DNA of 64,000 nt from Geodermatophilus sabuli (GTDB lineage: Bacteria > Actinomycetota > Actinomycetes > Mycobacteriales > Geodermatophilaceae), in contig NZ_OBDO01000012.1 in the NCBI RefSeq assembly GCF_900215145.1, positions 1 to 64,000 of the forward strand. Reading direction: 5' to 3'. This document shows positions 34,991 through 43,750 of this stretch, one piece after another; positions within the stretch are counted from its first letter, which is position 1; every line of letters starts with the position of its first letter. A program made the translations under genes and the position numbers. The notes under the pieces are model-generated. The model was not told the DNA's origin, did no database searches, and was given only the letters and a program-made list of their open reading frames with translations.

Positions 34991-36454
34991 ATGACCCTCC
35001 GCAGTGCGGACCTCCGGTTCGTCCTACCGCATCAGGTCCGACATGCGGTGGTCGTCGGGACCGACCAGCGGCCGCAGCTGTCGGCGATGGCCGCCGGCCT
35101 CGAGGAGGCCGGCATCGAGGTCGAGAGGCAGCCGGCAGGCCACAGGGGAGAACCCGGAGATCTCGTCATCGCTGGAACCGGCGACGCCGCGGAGGCGCTG
35201 CGGCTTCCGGGACGAGCCCACCTCCTCGTGGGACGGCCTCCTCGAATGCGGGGGTTCACGCGGACGTCGCTACCGCTGCTCGTCCGCGGCGATCCCACGG
35301 CACCTCGACTGGTCCTGCCGCTCACCCCCACCACAGCGCTCCGGCACTATCTCCGACAGGCGGCTCCTCGTGATCCCCTGGCCCGTGCCTTCAGCCGGAG
35401 CATGGCCCAGCTCACCCGGCTACCCGTGCCCACCCGGGCTCTCGTCCCCTCCAGTGCGCTGGTGACCCTGATCCTCCCCCGCAATGACAGGTCGCGGCCG
35501 CCGGCGATCCTCCAGGCTGCCGAGCGCGTAGGGGTTAGACCAGGGAGGAACTGGATCCTCCGACTCGGCACAGGGGACGTCCTGCAGCGAGCCGTGTTCT
35601 ACGTCCTAGAGGGGCAGCAACCGGCCTGGGTGGTCAAGTTCAGCCGTGTCCAGGGGTATGACCGATCGTTCGTCGACGACGCCGCAGGGCTGGCGCTGGC
35701 ACAGACGTCGGGTGGGCCGGTGGCTGACCACGCTCCCTCTCACCTGGGCCAGTTCGACGTGGACGGCCTGACAGCGTCCGTCGAAACTGCAGCTGTTGGC
35801 ACTCAGCTCGTGCATCTGCTCCGTCGGCGTCCGTGGCAACTGCTCGACGAGATCGCCGACTGGATCGTGCGGGTGGGCCGCCACACGGCTCGGTCACCTC
35901 AGTTACTGGAGCCAGAACGCGCACGACTGCGAGCTCTGGTGGTGGAGACGGGTGGTCCTCTGGGTGTTCCCGAGGACGTGGTCGACCGAGTGCCCGAGAC
36001 TCCCTCCGTGCTCCAGCACAACGACCTCGGCACCTGGAACATCATCTCCGACGGTCGCTCCTTCACCGCCGTGGATTGGGAGGCGGCTCGGCATTCGGGC
36101 CTTCCGCTGTGGGACCTGTTCTACTTCGCGGCCGACGTCTTCGCCCACATCGACGGACCAGCTGACGTCTCCACCCGGATCGAGCGCACGCTGCGCGTCT
36201 TCGCCGGTGAATCAGCGCACTCACCGCGACTCTTCCGCTGGATCCGCGCGGCCGCGACCGCACTCGACGTGCCGAACTCGGCCTTGGGTGCACTTGCCAC
36301 CCTCTGCTGGCTGCACCACGGACAGTCCCCTGCACGCCGCGAGATGGACCTCCGCGGGGCGGCTCATGCGCCCCTCGGCCACCACCCCCTCCTCGCACCG
36401 GCCTGGCTTGGACACCCGGGATTGGGCGTGTCGTGGGCGGCGCTGAACGGCTGA
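34991..36454 (+). CDS. Two-domain protein with C-terminal APH/choline-kinase-fold domain
   Basis: 487 residues. The first 190 residues have no recognised fold but include a methyltransferase-like or nucleotide-binding start (HAVVVGTDQRP) and VIAGTGDAAEAL. The C-terminal half has WVVKFSRVQGYDRSF (ATP Lys), VLQHNDLGTWNIIS (His, Asp and Asn of the catalytic loop) and FTAVDWEAARHSGLPLWDLF (metal Asp), as in APH and choline kinases. It probably phosphorylates a small metabolite or sugar. It stands alone, with 166 bases upstream and the IS110 wreck downstream. Confidence 0.75.
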   Translation: MTLRSADLRFVLPHQVRHAVVVGTDQRPQLSAMAAGLEEAGIEVERQPAGHRGEPGDLVIAGTGDAAEALRLPGRAHLLVGRPPRMRGFTRTSLPLLVRGDPTAPRLVLPLTPTTALRHYLRQAAPRDPLARAFSRSMAQLTRLPVPTRALVPSSALVTLILPRNDRSRPPAILQAAERVGVRPGRNWILRLGTGDVLQRAVFYVLEGQQPAWVVKFSRVQGYDRSFVDDAAGLALAQTSGGPVADHAPSHLGQFDVDGLTASVETAAVGTQLVHLLRRRPWQLLDEIADWIVRVGRHTARSPQLLEPERARLRALVVETGGPLGVPEDVVDRVPETPSVLQHNDLGTWNIISDGRSFTAVDWEAARHSGLPLWDLFYFAADVFAHIDGPADVSTRIERTLRVFAGESAHSPRLFRWIRAAATALDVPNSALGALATLCWLHHGQSPARREMDLRGAAHAPLGHHPLLAPAWLGHPGLGVSWAALNG

Positions 36455-36577
36455 TCGGCTCGCGAGTCGGAGACCTTCCTGGCACCAACGGACTGTGGGT
36501 ACGAGCACGAGGGTCAGATCCACGACACGCAGAGGCCCCATGGGCGGTTTCCGTCGGACCGCCCGCAAGGAGCCTTC

Positions 36578-37740
36578 GAGGTGGATGTGCACGTGGATCC
36601 ATGCGGGCCTGAACGTGCACAAGGACATCGTGCGGGCGGCCGTCCGGCGACCCGCCGCGGACGGGGCGAGCGAGAGCAGGAGATGCGCCCAGTACCGAAC
36701 CTCCACCGCGGCGCTCCGCGAGCTGCGTGCCTGGCCGGCCGTCGAGGGAGTGACGCAGTGGCGCTGGCGGCGACCGGGGCGTACCGGAGACCCGTCTGGC
36801 ACGTGCTGACGGCCGAGCCGGGCTATGAGCTGTTGCACTGCAACGCCCAGCACGTGAACAACCTGCCGGGGCGCGAGACCGACGTCTCCGACGCGGCCTG
36901 GCTGGATTGGTGCGGGCTGCTGGGCGGCAGCTTCGCGCCCACCCCGACGAAGGCGCCGGCGCGCGACCTGACCCGCGATGTCAAGAAAGCTCATCGAAGA
37001 GCGGCTCGAGAGACGCAGCAGGTTCAGTGGTGCTCAACGACGCCGGGATCGAGCTGGACTCGGTCGTCTCCGACGTGCTGGGCAAGGCCACCCGGCGATG
37101 ATCGAGGCGCTGATCGCCGGCGAGCGCGACCGCACGTGCTCGTGGAGCTGACGCGGATGCGCCCGAACATCTCCGAGCTGCGGCTGGCGCTCGAAGGCCG
37201 GTTCAGCGCCCATCGCGCCCTGCCATTTCGCACCCACCTGGACCACGTCGACCCCCTCACCGCCACGATCGACCGCCTCGACGCCTAGGTGGAGGGCCGA
37301 GGCGGCTCCCTCCGCCGCGGCGATTGACCTGCTGGGCACGATCCCCGGGATCGAGCCGCGCACGGCCCGGGTGGTCCTCGCCGCGATCGGCGTGGAAGCA
37401 AACCGCTCACCCACCGCCGCGCGTCTGGACAAGTGGGCCGGGCTGTGCCCGGGCAACCACGAGTCCATCGGCAACGCCGCGCTGCGCACTGCCCTGGTCG
37501 AGGCGGCCTGGGCCGCGACTCGCACCCGCAGCACCTGCCCCGGCGCCCCAGTACCAGCGATTCCGCCGCCGCTTGGGCAGCAACGGCGAGGGCAAGGCGA
37601 TCTTCCCCGTCGCCGAAACTCTGATCGTCTGGCACGTGCTCACCCAGCGCACGCCCTACGCCGACCTGGGGGCCAACTACTCCACCCGGCGGACCGACGC
37701 CGAGGCCAATCTGAGCTGGACAACCATTACACCGACAACT
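36578..37740 (+). mobile_element. IS110-family transposase, decayed by frameshifts
   Basis: Frame changes reconstruct an IS110 DEDD transposase. Pieces in order are GLNVHKDIVRAAVRRP, AATGAYRRPVWHVL, CNAQHVNNLPGRETDVSDAA, NDAGIELDSVVSDVLGKA, RPNISELRLALEGRFSAH, LDHVDPLTATIDRLDA, DLLGTIPGIEPRTARVVLA, AARLDKWAGLCPGNHES and YQRFRRRLGSNGEGKAIF. At least four frameshifts and an internal stop after IDRLDA rule out activity. IS110 elements lack clear terminal inverted repeats, so the ends are approximate. It separates the phosphopolyol module from the amino-sugar module, which differs in base composition. Confidence 0.85.
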
Positions 37741-37853
37741 CGTCTTCTCAGTTGGATGTCAAGATCTCCATCCTGACGATCGCCGCGCCTGCGAGCTCCC
37801 GGACGAGTGTCGAGCAGGTCGTGGACCTCCCCCTGGCGCCGTAGGGTCCGGGC

Positions 37854-38567
37854 ATGTATTCGCAGTCGGCCCGACTCTACGACGTGATGTACGCCGGCAA
37901 GGACTACGCAGCGGCAGCCCGGTATGTGCGTGGCGCGATCGAGGCGGTCAACCCCAAGGCCGCGACGCTGCTGGATGTCGCCTGCGGAACTGGCCAGCAC
38001 CTGGAGCACCTGCGCGCGTCCTACGACGTGGAGGGACTCGACCTCAACCCGGATCTCCTCGCTGCGGCGCACACCCGCTGTCCAGGCGTGCCCCTCCATC
38101 ACGCGGACATGTCCTCCTTCAGCTTGCCGAGGCGCTTCGATGTGATCACGTGCCTTTTTGGTTCGGTCGCCTATCTCAAGACGGCCGACCGGCTGACTGC
38201 AACGGTCAAGCGCATGGCCTCGCACCTCACAGATGACGGCGTACTGCTCATCGAGCCTTGGTTCACGCCGACCGCATTCTGGTCCGATCACCTCGTAGCG
38301 AACTTCTACGACAGCCCAGATCTGAAGCTCGCGTGGATGTACCGGCACGAACGCGATGGCGACATGGCCATCCTCGATCAGCATTTCCTGGTAGGTGAAC
38401 CGCACGGTATAGAGTCGTTCACCGAACGTCACGAGCTCGGTCTGTTCTCCGAGGAGGACTGGGACGCCGCTTTCGCCGCGGGAGGCCTCCTGGCAGATTT
38501 CGACGACGGCGGGCCGTTCGGGCGCGGGTTGTACAAGGCGCTACGACTCCCCGGCACGCGAGCATGA
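37854..38567 (+). CDS. SAM-dependent methyltransferase like DesVI/TylM1 (amino-sugar N,N-dimethyltransferase)
   Basis: 237 residues. The start MYSQSARLYDVMYAGKDYAA, the SAM loop LLDVACGTGQHLEHL (GxGxG variant) and HHADMSSFSLPRRFDVITCL match the DesVI/TylM1 family, which dimethylates the 3-amino group of dTDP-amino-sugars. FGSVAYLKTADRL, LIEPWFTP and the final GGPFGRGLYKAL agree. A suitable amino donor, a DegT aminotransferase, is in the same region (41600-42895). Codon use is less G/C-rich than in the flanking modules. Its stop overlaps the next start (ATGA). Confidence 0.87.
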   Translation: MYSQSARLYDVMYAGKDYAAAARYVRGAIEAVNPKAATLLDVACGTGQHLEHLRASYDVEGLDLNPDLLAAAHTRCPGVPLHHADMSSFSLPRRFDVITCLFGSVAYLKTADRLTATVKRMASHLTDDGVLLIEPWFTPTAFWSDHLVANFYDSPDLKLAWMYRHERDGDMAILDQHFLVGEPHGIESFTERHELGLFSEEDWDAAFAAGGLLADFDDGGPFGRGLYKALRLPGTRA

Positions 38568-39571
38568 CGCACGAAGAGGTGATCGGCCTCGATGATGTAG
38601 GCCGCTGGAAGGAGGCCCTGGAGACACTCCCCCACGGCTGGGCTCACACCTGGGAGAGTTGCCATGCAAACTACCTCAGTACGAACCAGCGGACGTTTCT
38701 GTACCGGGGCGAAACACAAGGATCCCGCGTGGTGTGCCCGATCGCCGAACGTCTTATCGACGAGCACGTCGACATCGTCACGCCTTCGGGGTTCTCCGGC
38801 TTCGTCGGCACGGGAGAATGGCACGACTTCCCGCAGCGCTTCCGCGATTTCGCTCGAAGCCGGGGCTACGTCTGCGGCTACATCGCACTCAACCCGTTGT
38901 ACGGTGACGCATCGTACGTCGATCCTGACGAGATCTATCCCAACACCTACGTCTACGTCCTCGACATGACCGTCGGATTGGACGTCCTGCATGATCGCCT
39001 GTCTCGGAATCGGCGGCGCGAGCTCCGGGCGTGGTCGCCGGGGATGCATGACCTCGATCGGGCTCGGCTGCGCGAGTTCCTGTTCACCCACTACGGGGCG
39101 TTTATGGAACGCCGCGGCGCGGCGCCCCAGTACCGCTACGACGCGCGGACGCTGGAGGCGATCTGCGCTTCAGGCAACGTGCTGATGTTCGGCGCCGAAT
39201 CGAACGGATGCGTCGAAGCGGTGCGGGTGGTGGGTTACACCCCGTATGGCGCGGACGACCTGTTTCTCGTCTCGACGGACGAAGGATCGCGTCACGCAGC
39301 CGGGTTGGCATGGTCCGCAATGCACCGGCTCACCGAGCTGGGTGTGCCGACGTACAATCTCGGTGGAGGCGTCACTCCGGGCGACGCGGTCGCGCAGGCG
39401 AAGGAGCGCTTCCGGCCGGCCCGCCTCCCCCTGAACGGGCTCAAGCAGGTGTACGACCGACAGGCGTATGACGAGCTCTGTCGCCGTTACGGTCAGCGTC
39501 GAGATGTTCACCCGGGATACTTCCCGCCCTACCGTACGACTCATGGCGCGCCCGTCAGAGCAATCCCGTGA
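38564..39571 (+). CDS. FemAB-like GNAT acyltransferase (first of a pair)
   Basis: 335 residues. Central features are LSRNRRRELRAW (the NxRxE-type basic helix of Acetyltransf_6/FemAB-like proteins), the acyl-CoA or acyl-tRNA binding strand VLMFGAESNGCVEAVRVVGY and a late YNLGGGVTPGDAVAQAKERF followed by KQVYDRQAYDELC. Such proteins N-acylate amino sugars or add amino acids. It is coupled to the N-methyltransferase and to the next acyltransferase by 4-base overlaps. The substrate is presumably the amino sugar of the polymer. Confidence 0.78.
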   Translation: MTHEEVIGLDDVGRWKEALETLPHGWAHTWESCHANYLSTNQRTFLYRGETQGSRVVCPIAERLIDEHVDIVTPSGFSGFVGTGEWHDFPQRFRDFARSRGYVCGYIALNPLYGDASYVDPDEIYPNTYVYVLDMTVGLDVLHDRLSRNRRRELRAWSPGMHDLDRARLREFLFTHYGAFMERRGAAPQYRYDARTLEAICASGNVLMFGAESNGCVEAVRVVGYTPYGADDLFLVSTDEGSRHAAGLAWSAMHRLTELGVPTYNLGGGVTPGDAVAQAKERFRPARLPLNGLKQVYDRQAYDELCRRYGQRRDVHPGYFPPYRTTHGAPVRAIP

Positions 39572-40407
39572 CGCTTCTCGAGTGTCGGGGCAACGGGCCC
39601 TTCGAGGAGGCAGGCTACATCGAGGCAAGCGCGACTCATGAGGGCTCGGTTCCGGTTGTCGTCGACGTTGGACCCGCACGCCTCACGCTCTTGAGGGCGA
39701 ATGACGGCAGCATGCACACCGTCTACGGCTATCCTCACCCGGTCGGCCAGGTTTCGGAGCGCGACCTCATCGAACTCGCGGAGGTGCTGGCCCTTAGCCC
39801 GCGACCGCTCCGGGTTGCACTCTCACCGGAAGGATGCGGCGCGTTGCTGGCGCAATGCCTCAGGCATCGAGTCCCGGTGGTGGATGAGCGGCTGATCGGC
39901 ATTGCGGACCTAGACGGCGACCCGCTCGACACCTTCCAGCCAAAGGCACGGGCGATGGTGCGGCGTGCACTGCGCCATGGCGTCAGCGCCCAAGTAGGTC
40001 CGGTGACGCCGGACTTCGGTGTCTTCTACCGTCGGGCGATGCGGGTGGTGCGAGCTGGACCGCTGTACCACTTCGGCGACCCGTACTTCGCCGTGCTCGC
40101 ACGGGCGGGCGCCTTTCAGGTCACCGCTCGGGACGCACATGGAGTGAGTGCGGCAGCGATCTTCCTCGCCCGCGGCGCCGATGCCAGCTACCACCTCAGC
40201 GCAAGCCGAGCTGAACCCAGGCCCGAGGCTGGATCAGTCAACCTCGTCGTGCTCGAGGGCCTCCGTGAGTGCGCGAGACGCGGAGCGGTCATCTGCATGC
40301 TAGGCGGCGGCACGACAGCAGCACCCGATGACACGCTCCTGCGCTTCAAGGCGAGCATGGCGACTCGCACGTTGCGACGACCTACGTTCCAGCGCGGCGC
40401 GGTTTAG
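39568..40407 (+). CDS. FemAB-like GNAT acyltransferase (second of a pair)
   Basis: 279 residues, starting inside the previous stop (ATGA). FQPKARAMVRRALRHG corresponds to the basic helix of the family. HFGDPYFAVLARAGAFQVTA, SAAAIFLARGADASYHLSAS and VLEGLRECARRGAVICMLGG form the C-terminal GNAT fold. Sequence divergence from its neighbour is large, so the pair may act on different groups or as a heterodimer. Same lower-G/C codon use as the two genes before it. It ends in TAG and is followed by a 209-base gap with no gene before the convergent GT2. Confidence 0.72.
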   Translation: MTLLECRGNGPFEEAGYIEASATHEGSVPVVVDVGPARLTLLRANDGSMHTVYGYPHPVGQVSERDLIELAEVLALSPRPLRVALSPEGCGALLAQCLRHRVPVVDERLIGIADLDGDPLDTFQPKARAMVRRALRHGVSAQVGPVTPDFGVFYRRAMRVVRAGPLYHFGDPYFAVLARAGAFQVTARDAHGVSAAAIFLARGADASYHLSASRAEPRPEAGSVNLVVLEGLRECARRGAVICMLGGGTTAAPDDTLLRFKASMATRTLRRPTFQRGAV

Positions 40408-40616
40408 CGGAACCGCTCTATCGCTGAGCCAGCCGTGGCCGACGAACGGCCAGCTGCCGGTCCGGATACCGCGATGAGCATCCGCCGCCTCCAAGGCTGC
40501 GTACTCGACTCATGGACGCGAGCACGCAGCGCGACAAGCACATCGAACCCGCTCACTCGAAGGCCGCGGCATGCTCGGATGAGCACTGCGTTCGGGTACC
40601 GCACCAGCCGATCGCG

Positions 40617-41603
40617 TCAACGGACGTCCTCCACGGGCCGGACCGGAGGCTGTAAGGGCAACCTGGTCAGTGCCCACAACGCGAGACGTGCGCGCTCACC
40701 CTGGCCACGGAGCAGCAGTCGCGGATCCAACGGCCACGTGCGGAAGCTCTCGGCGAGACGGACTCGCGCGGCGTCGCGTCGCCCCGCTCGGAGCTGTGCT
40801 CGAGCAAGCCGGCTCAGGGCGAGTGCCAGCCGTCGTCGCAGATGCTCCTCCTGCGGAGGAGGCAACACCCCGACGAGACGACTGAAGAACTCGACCTCGT
40901 TCTCTCGTCGTGCGACGTCGGACAGCCCCGAGTGCATGCCCCTGCCGTGGAGGCGGAAGACCCCCATCACATCCGGCAGGTAGTGCACTTCCCCCTTCTC
41001 CATCGCCATGAAGTAGAGGGGCCAGTCCCCCCAGGGAAGGTGGAAGTACCAGGCCGGGAGCGGATCGAGGGCCGCCCGCCTGAACAGAGGGCTACAGGCT
41101 GGCACCGGGTTGGATCCGAAGAGGTCTCGCCATTCGAGCTGCCGCCGGCCCCCTTGTGACAGATAGAGCTCATCCGGCCGCTCATCGTCCTCGAAGTGGC
41201 GGACGACGTTGTGGAACACCATCGAACACTCGGGATGCTCGTCAAGGTAGGCCGTCTGGACGAGGAGCTTCGTGGGAGAGGTCCAGTAGTCGTCGCCGTC
41301 CAACCCCGCGATGTACTCGCCCTGGGAGCGTCGGATGAGCTCATCGAAGATGACCTTCCCGCCGCCGCCCAGGTTCTCTTCCGGGTAGTGAACGCGGATG
41401 AGGTCCGGATTCCGGTGGACATAGCTGTCGATCACTGATCTCGTCCCGTCGGTCGAGCAGTCATCGCCGACGAGCAGCTCGAACGACACGCCGGTCTGCT
41501 TGAGGATGCCTTCCAGTGCACGACCGATGTAGGCCTCGTGGTTGTATGCGGTGACTATGACGCTGACCCGAACGGAGGCCGCTGCACGTGGGCCGCCGTT
41601 CAT
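40617..41603 (-). CDS. GT2-family glycosyltransferase
   Basis: 328 residues from ATG 41603, overlapping the stop of the aminotransferase (4 bases). SVIVTAYNHEAYIGRALEGI starts the GT-A fold; LLVGDDCSTDGTRSVIDSY and YIAGLDGDDYWTSPTKLLVQ hold the nucleotide-binding Asp and the DxD motif. HLPWGDWPLYFMAM is typical of the GT2 subfamily that adds sugars in O-antigen and capsule assembly. It probably transfers the amino sugar made by the coupled aminotransferase. Confidence 0.88.
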   Translation of the reverse strand: MNGGPRAAASVRVSVIVTAYNHEAYIGRALEGILKQTGVSFELLVGDDCSTDGTRSVIDSYVHRNPDLIRVHYPEENLGGGGKVIFDELIRRSQGEYIAGLDGDDYWTSPTKLLVQTAYLDEHPECSMVFHNVVRHFEDDERPDELYLSQGGRRQLEWRDLFGSNPVPACSPLFRRAALDPLPAWYFHLPWGDWPLYFMAMEKGEVHYLPDVMGVFRLHGRGMHSGLSDVARRENEVEFFSRLVGVLPPPQEEHLRRRLALALSRLARAQLRAGRRDAARVRLAESFRTWPLDPRLLLRGQGERARLALWALTRLPLQPPVRPVEDVR

Positions 41604-42895
41604 CCGCCGTCCGGCTGCTCGTCCGGGGGGACGGGAACGGCGGCCGGAGGGGTTCCAGGCCGACGCGGCAGAGCGGCAGCGAGCGCGGGTCCTGCCGACA
41701 CCGCGCGCCGCACGAGGCCAGTGATGACCTCGATGTCCGCAGTCGAGACCCCCGTGCCGGTCGGCAAGGTCAGGACCTGCGCCGCCAGGCGATCGGTCAT
41801 CGGCATCCGAAGTTGGTCGGGCCCCTGTTCGGAGACGTAGGGCTCGGCCCGGTGGCAGCCGGGATAGAAGTACCGCCGGGCGAGGACGTTCTCTGCCCAC
41901 AGCACCTGGCAGAGGTCGTCCCGGGACAGACCCGCCGACTCGTCGACCTCGACCACGATGTACTGACGGGTCGTGGCCTCCTCGTCGTCGTAGAAGATGA
42001 GTTCCACTCCTGGGACGCCGTCGAGGCCGCGGCGGTAGGCGTCGTAGTTCTGGTGGTTCACGGCGATGAACCGGTCTCGCGCCTCCAGCGACGTGAGTCC
42101 CATGGCCGCTGCCACTTCTGACATCTTGCCGTTGGTCCCCAGGCTGCGGACTTGGTCGTAGTCCGCGAACCCGAAGTTCCGGATCAGCCGGGCGCGCTCT
42201 GCGAGGTCGTCGTCGTCGGTCACGATCGCCCCGCCCTCGAACGCGTTCACGAACTTCGTGGCATGGAAGCTGAAGGTCTCCGCCGCTCCGAAGCTTCCGA
42301 TCATGCGTCCCCCGCTGGAGCAACCCAGACCGTGGGAAGCATCGAACAGAAGGGGCAGCCCGTGGCGGTCCGCGATTGCCTGGAGGTCGTCCACCGCACA
42401 GGGCCTGCCCCAGACGTGGACGCCGAGGATCCCGGTGGTGCGCGGGGTGATCAACCGCTCGACCTGGGCAGGGTCGATGTTGTGCGTTCGTGGGTCGATG
42501 TCAGCGAAGACCGGTGTGATCCCCTGCCACCGCAGGGAGTGGGGCGTGGCGACGAAGGTGAAGGGCGTGGTGATGACCTCATCGGTCAGTCCAACCGCGC
42601 GGATGAGGATCTCCAACGCCAAGGTGCCGTTGCACGTGGCGACGCAGTGACGAACGCCGGCGATCGAGGCCACCGCCTCCTCGAACTCCTGGACCAGCGG
42701 CCCCCCGTTGGTGAACCAGAGTCGGTCCAGCATCCCGTCGATGCGAGCCAGCAGACGGTCGCGGTCCCCGAGGTTGGGTCTCCCCACATGGCGCGGCCGA
42801 TCGAACGCCGGGGCGCCGCCGAGGACCGCAAGGCCGGTCAGTCGAGCATCCGTCAGCGGCTCGGCTCCTGACGACATGTCCTCCGCAGACCTCAT
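41600..42895 (-). CDS. DegT/DnrJ/EryC1/StrS-family sugar aminotransferase
   Basis: PLP enzyme that converts a nucleotide-linked keto-sugar to an amino sugar. 431 residues from ATG 42895 with GGGGGAG upstream. CVATCNGTLALEILIRA binds the PLP phosphate, LLFDASHGLGC has the PLP-pyridine Asp185, and FSFHATKFVNAFEGGAIVT has the Schiff-base Lys214. The C-terminal domain is complete, ending in a Pro-rich tail. Coupled at its 3' end to GT2 and at its 5' end (ATGA) to a decayed FemAB-like gene. With the N-methyltransferase at 37854 it would give a methylated amino sugar. Confidence 0.92.
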   Translation of the reverse strand: MRSAEDMSSGAEPLTDARLTGLAVLGGAPAFDRPRHVGRPNLGDRDRLLARIDGMLDRLWFTNGGPLVQEFEEAVASIAGVRHCVATCNGTLALEILIRAVGLTDEVITTPFTFVATPHSLRWQGITPVFADIDPRTHNIDPAQVERLITPRTTGILGVHVWGRPCAVDDLQAIADRHGLPLLFDASHGLGCSSGGRMIGSFGAAETFSFHATKFVNAFEGGAIVTDDDDLAERARLIRNFGFADYDQVRSLGTNGKMSEVAAAMGLTSLEARDRFIAVNHQNYDAYRRGLDGVPGVELIFYDDEEATTRQYIVVEVDESAGLSRDDLCQVLWAENVLARRYFYPGCHRAEPYVSEQGPDQLRMPMTDRLAAQVLTLPTGTGVSTADIEVITGLVRRAVSAGPALAAALPRRPGTPPAAVPVPPDEQPDGG

Positions 42896-43745
42896 CGCTC
42901 CCCCGCTCCGTGAACCAATACTGTGACGTTCCGGTTGACCGCGCGGCACGCCGGTGACCACTCGCCGGGCGCTCGAGTCGCAGATGTCAGCGCCACGTGC
43001 ATGGGCTGGCCGAGGACCAGCCCGCACAGGTACGCTGGCCGTTTGTCATTGGCCCGGCCGCTCCTGGTGCACGCGAGGCCGTCCTCGTGTCCGCCGCCAG
43101 CGAGACCACCGAAGTCGACCAACCGGACGCCCTTGTCGCGGAGGCGCTCCAGTCCAGCGGCGAACGACGCATAGCCGGCGCTCACCGGCCGGCCCGCGTC
43201 GGAGGACGCGCCGAGGTGGTAGCAGGCCCGTTCCCCGTCCACCAACCACAGCGTCATGGCGACGGTCGCCCTCCCCGGTCAGCGCGGAGTGCCACTATGC
43301 CGCGCAGCTCGAGTTCTTGCCTGAGGGACTCCCGTGAGCAGGCTTGGATTCCCCCAAGTCCGTGCCGAGCCACGAGGCCAGAGCGGAGCGTCACCCGGTC
43401 ATCCAGGTGCCTCGAGGGGCACTGAGAGGACTTCCACATCGAGCGAAGGGCCGGTGCGTCGCAGCTGCCGTCGATGGTGTGGGGACAACGGCACCTCGTG
43501 GAGCGGGGTGGCCACGAGGACGACGCTGATGGCCTTGCCCTCCAGAGCTGCCAGAGCGTCCGAGAGCTGTACCAGTCTCGACAGCTGAAGAGCGGATGCG
43601 GCCCCATGAGGTAATGGCGATTCGTCACCCCGACCCGCCGCTCGAGGAGCCCGCCCTCGGAGCGCGGGATGGGGAAGGGTGCGCGGACCCCGGACGAGGA
43701 GGCCACACAGGCGGGTTGGGCGTAGGCAGCGCTTGTACCCGTCGA
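42892..43745 (-). pseudogene. Decayed FemAB-like GNAT acyltransferase
   Basis: Three frames must be joined. An N-terminal stretch reads LAALEGKAISVVLVATPLHE, and the C-terminal third reads MTLWLVDGERACYHLGASSD, VSAGYASFAAGLERLRDKGV, RLVDFGGLAGGG and NDKRPAYLCGLVLG, the final strands of an Acetyltransf_6/FemAB-like fold. The central part is disrupted by frame changes and a stop. The remaining stop codon overlaps the aminotransferase start (ATGA), so the two were once translationally coupled. Related to, but distinct from, the intact pair at 38564-40407. Confidence 0.65.
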
Positions 43746-43750
43746 CCTGG

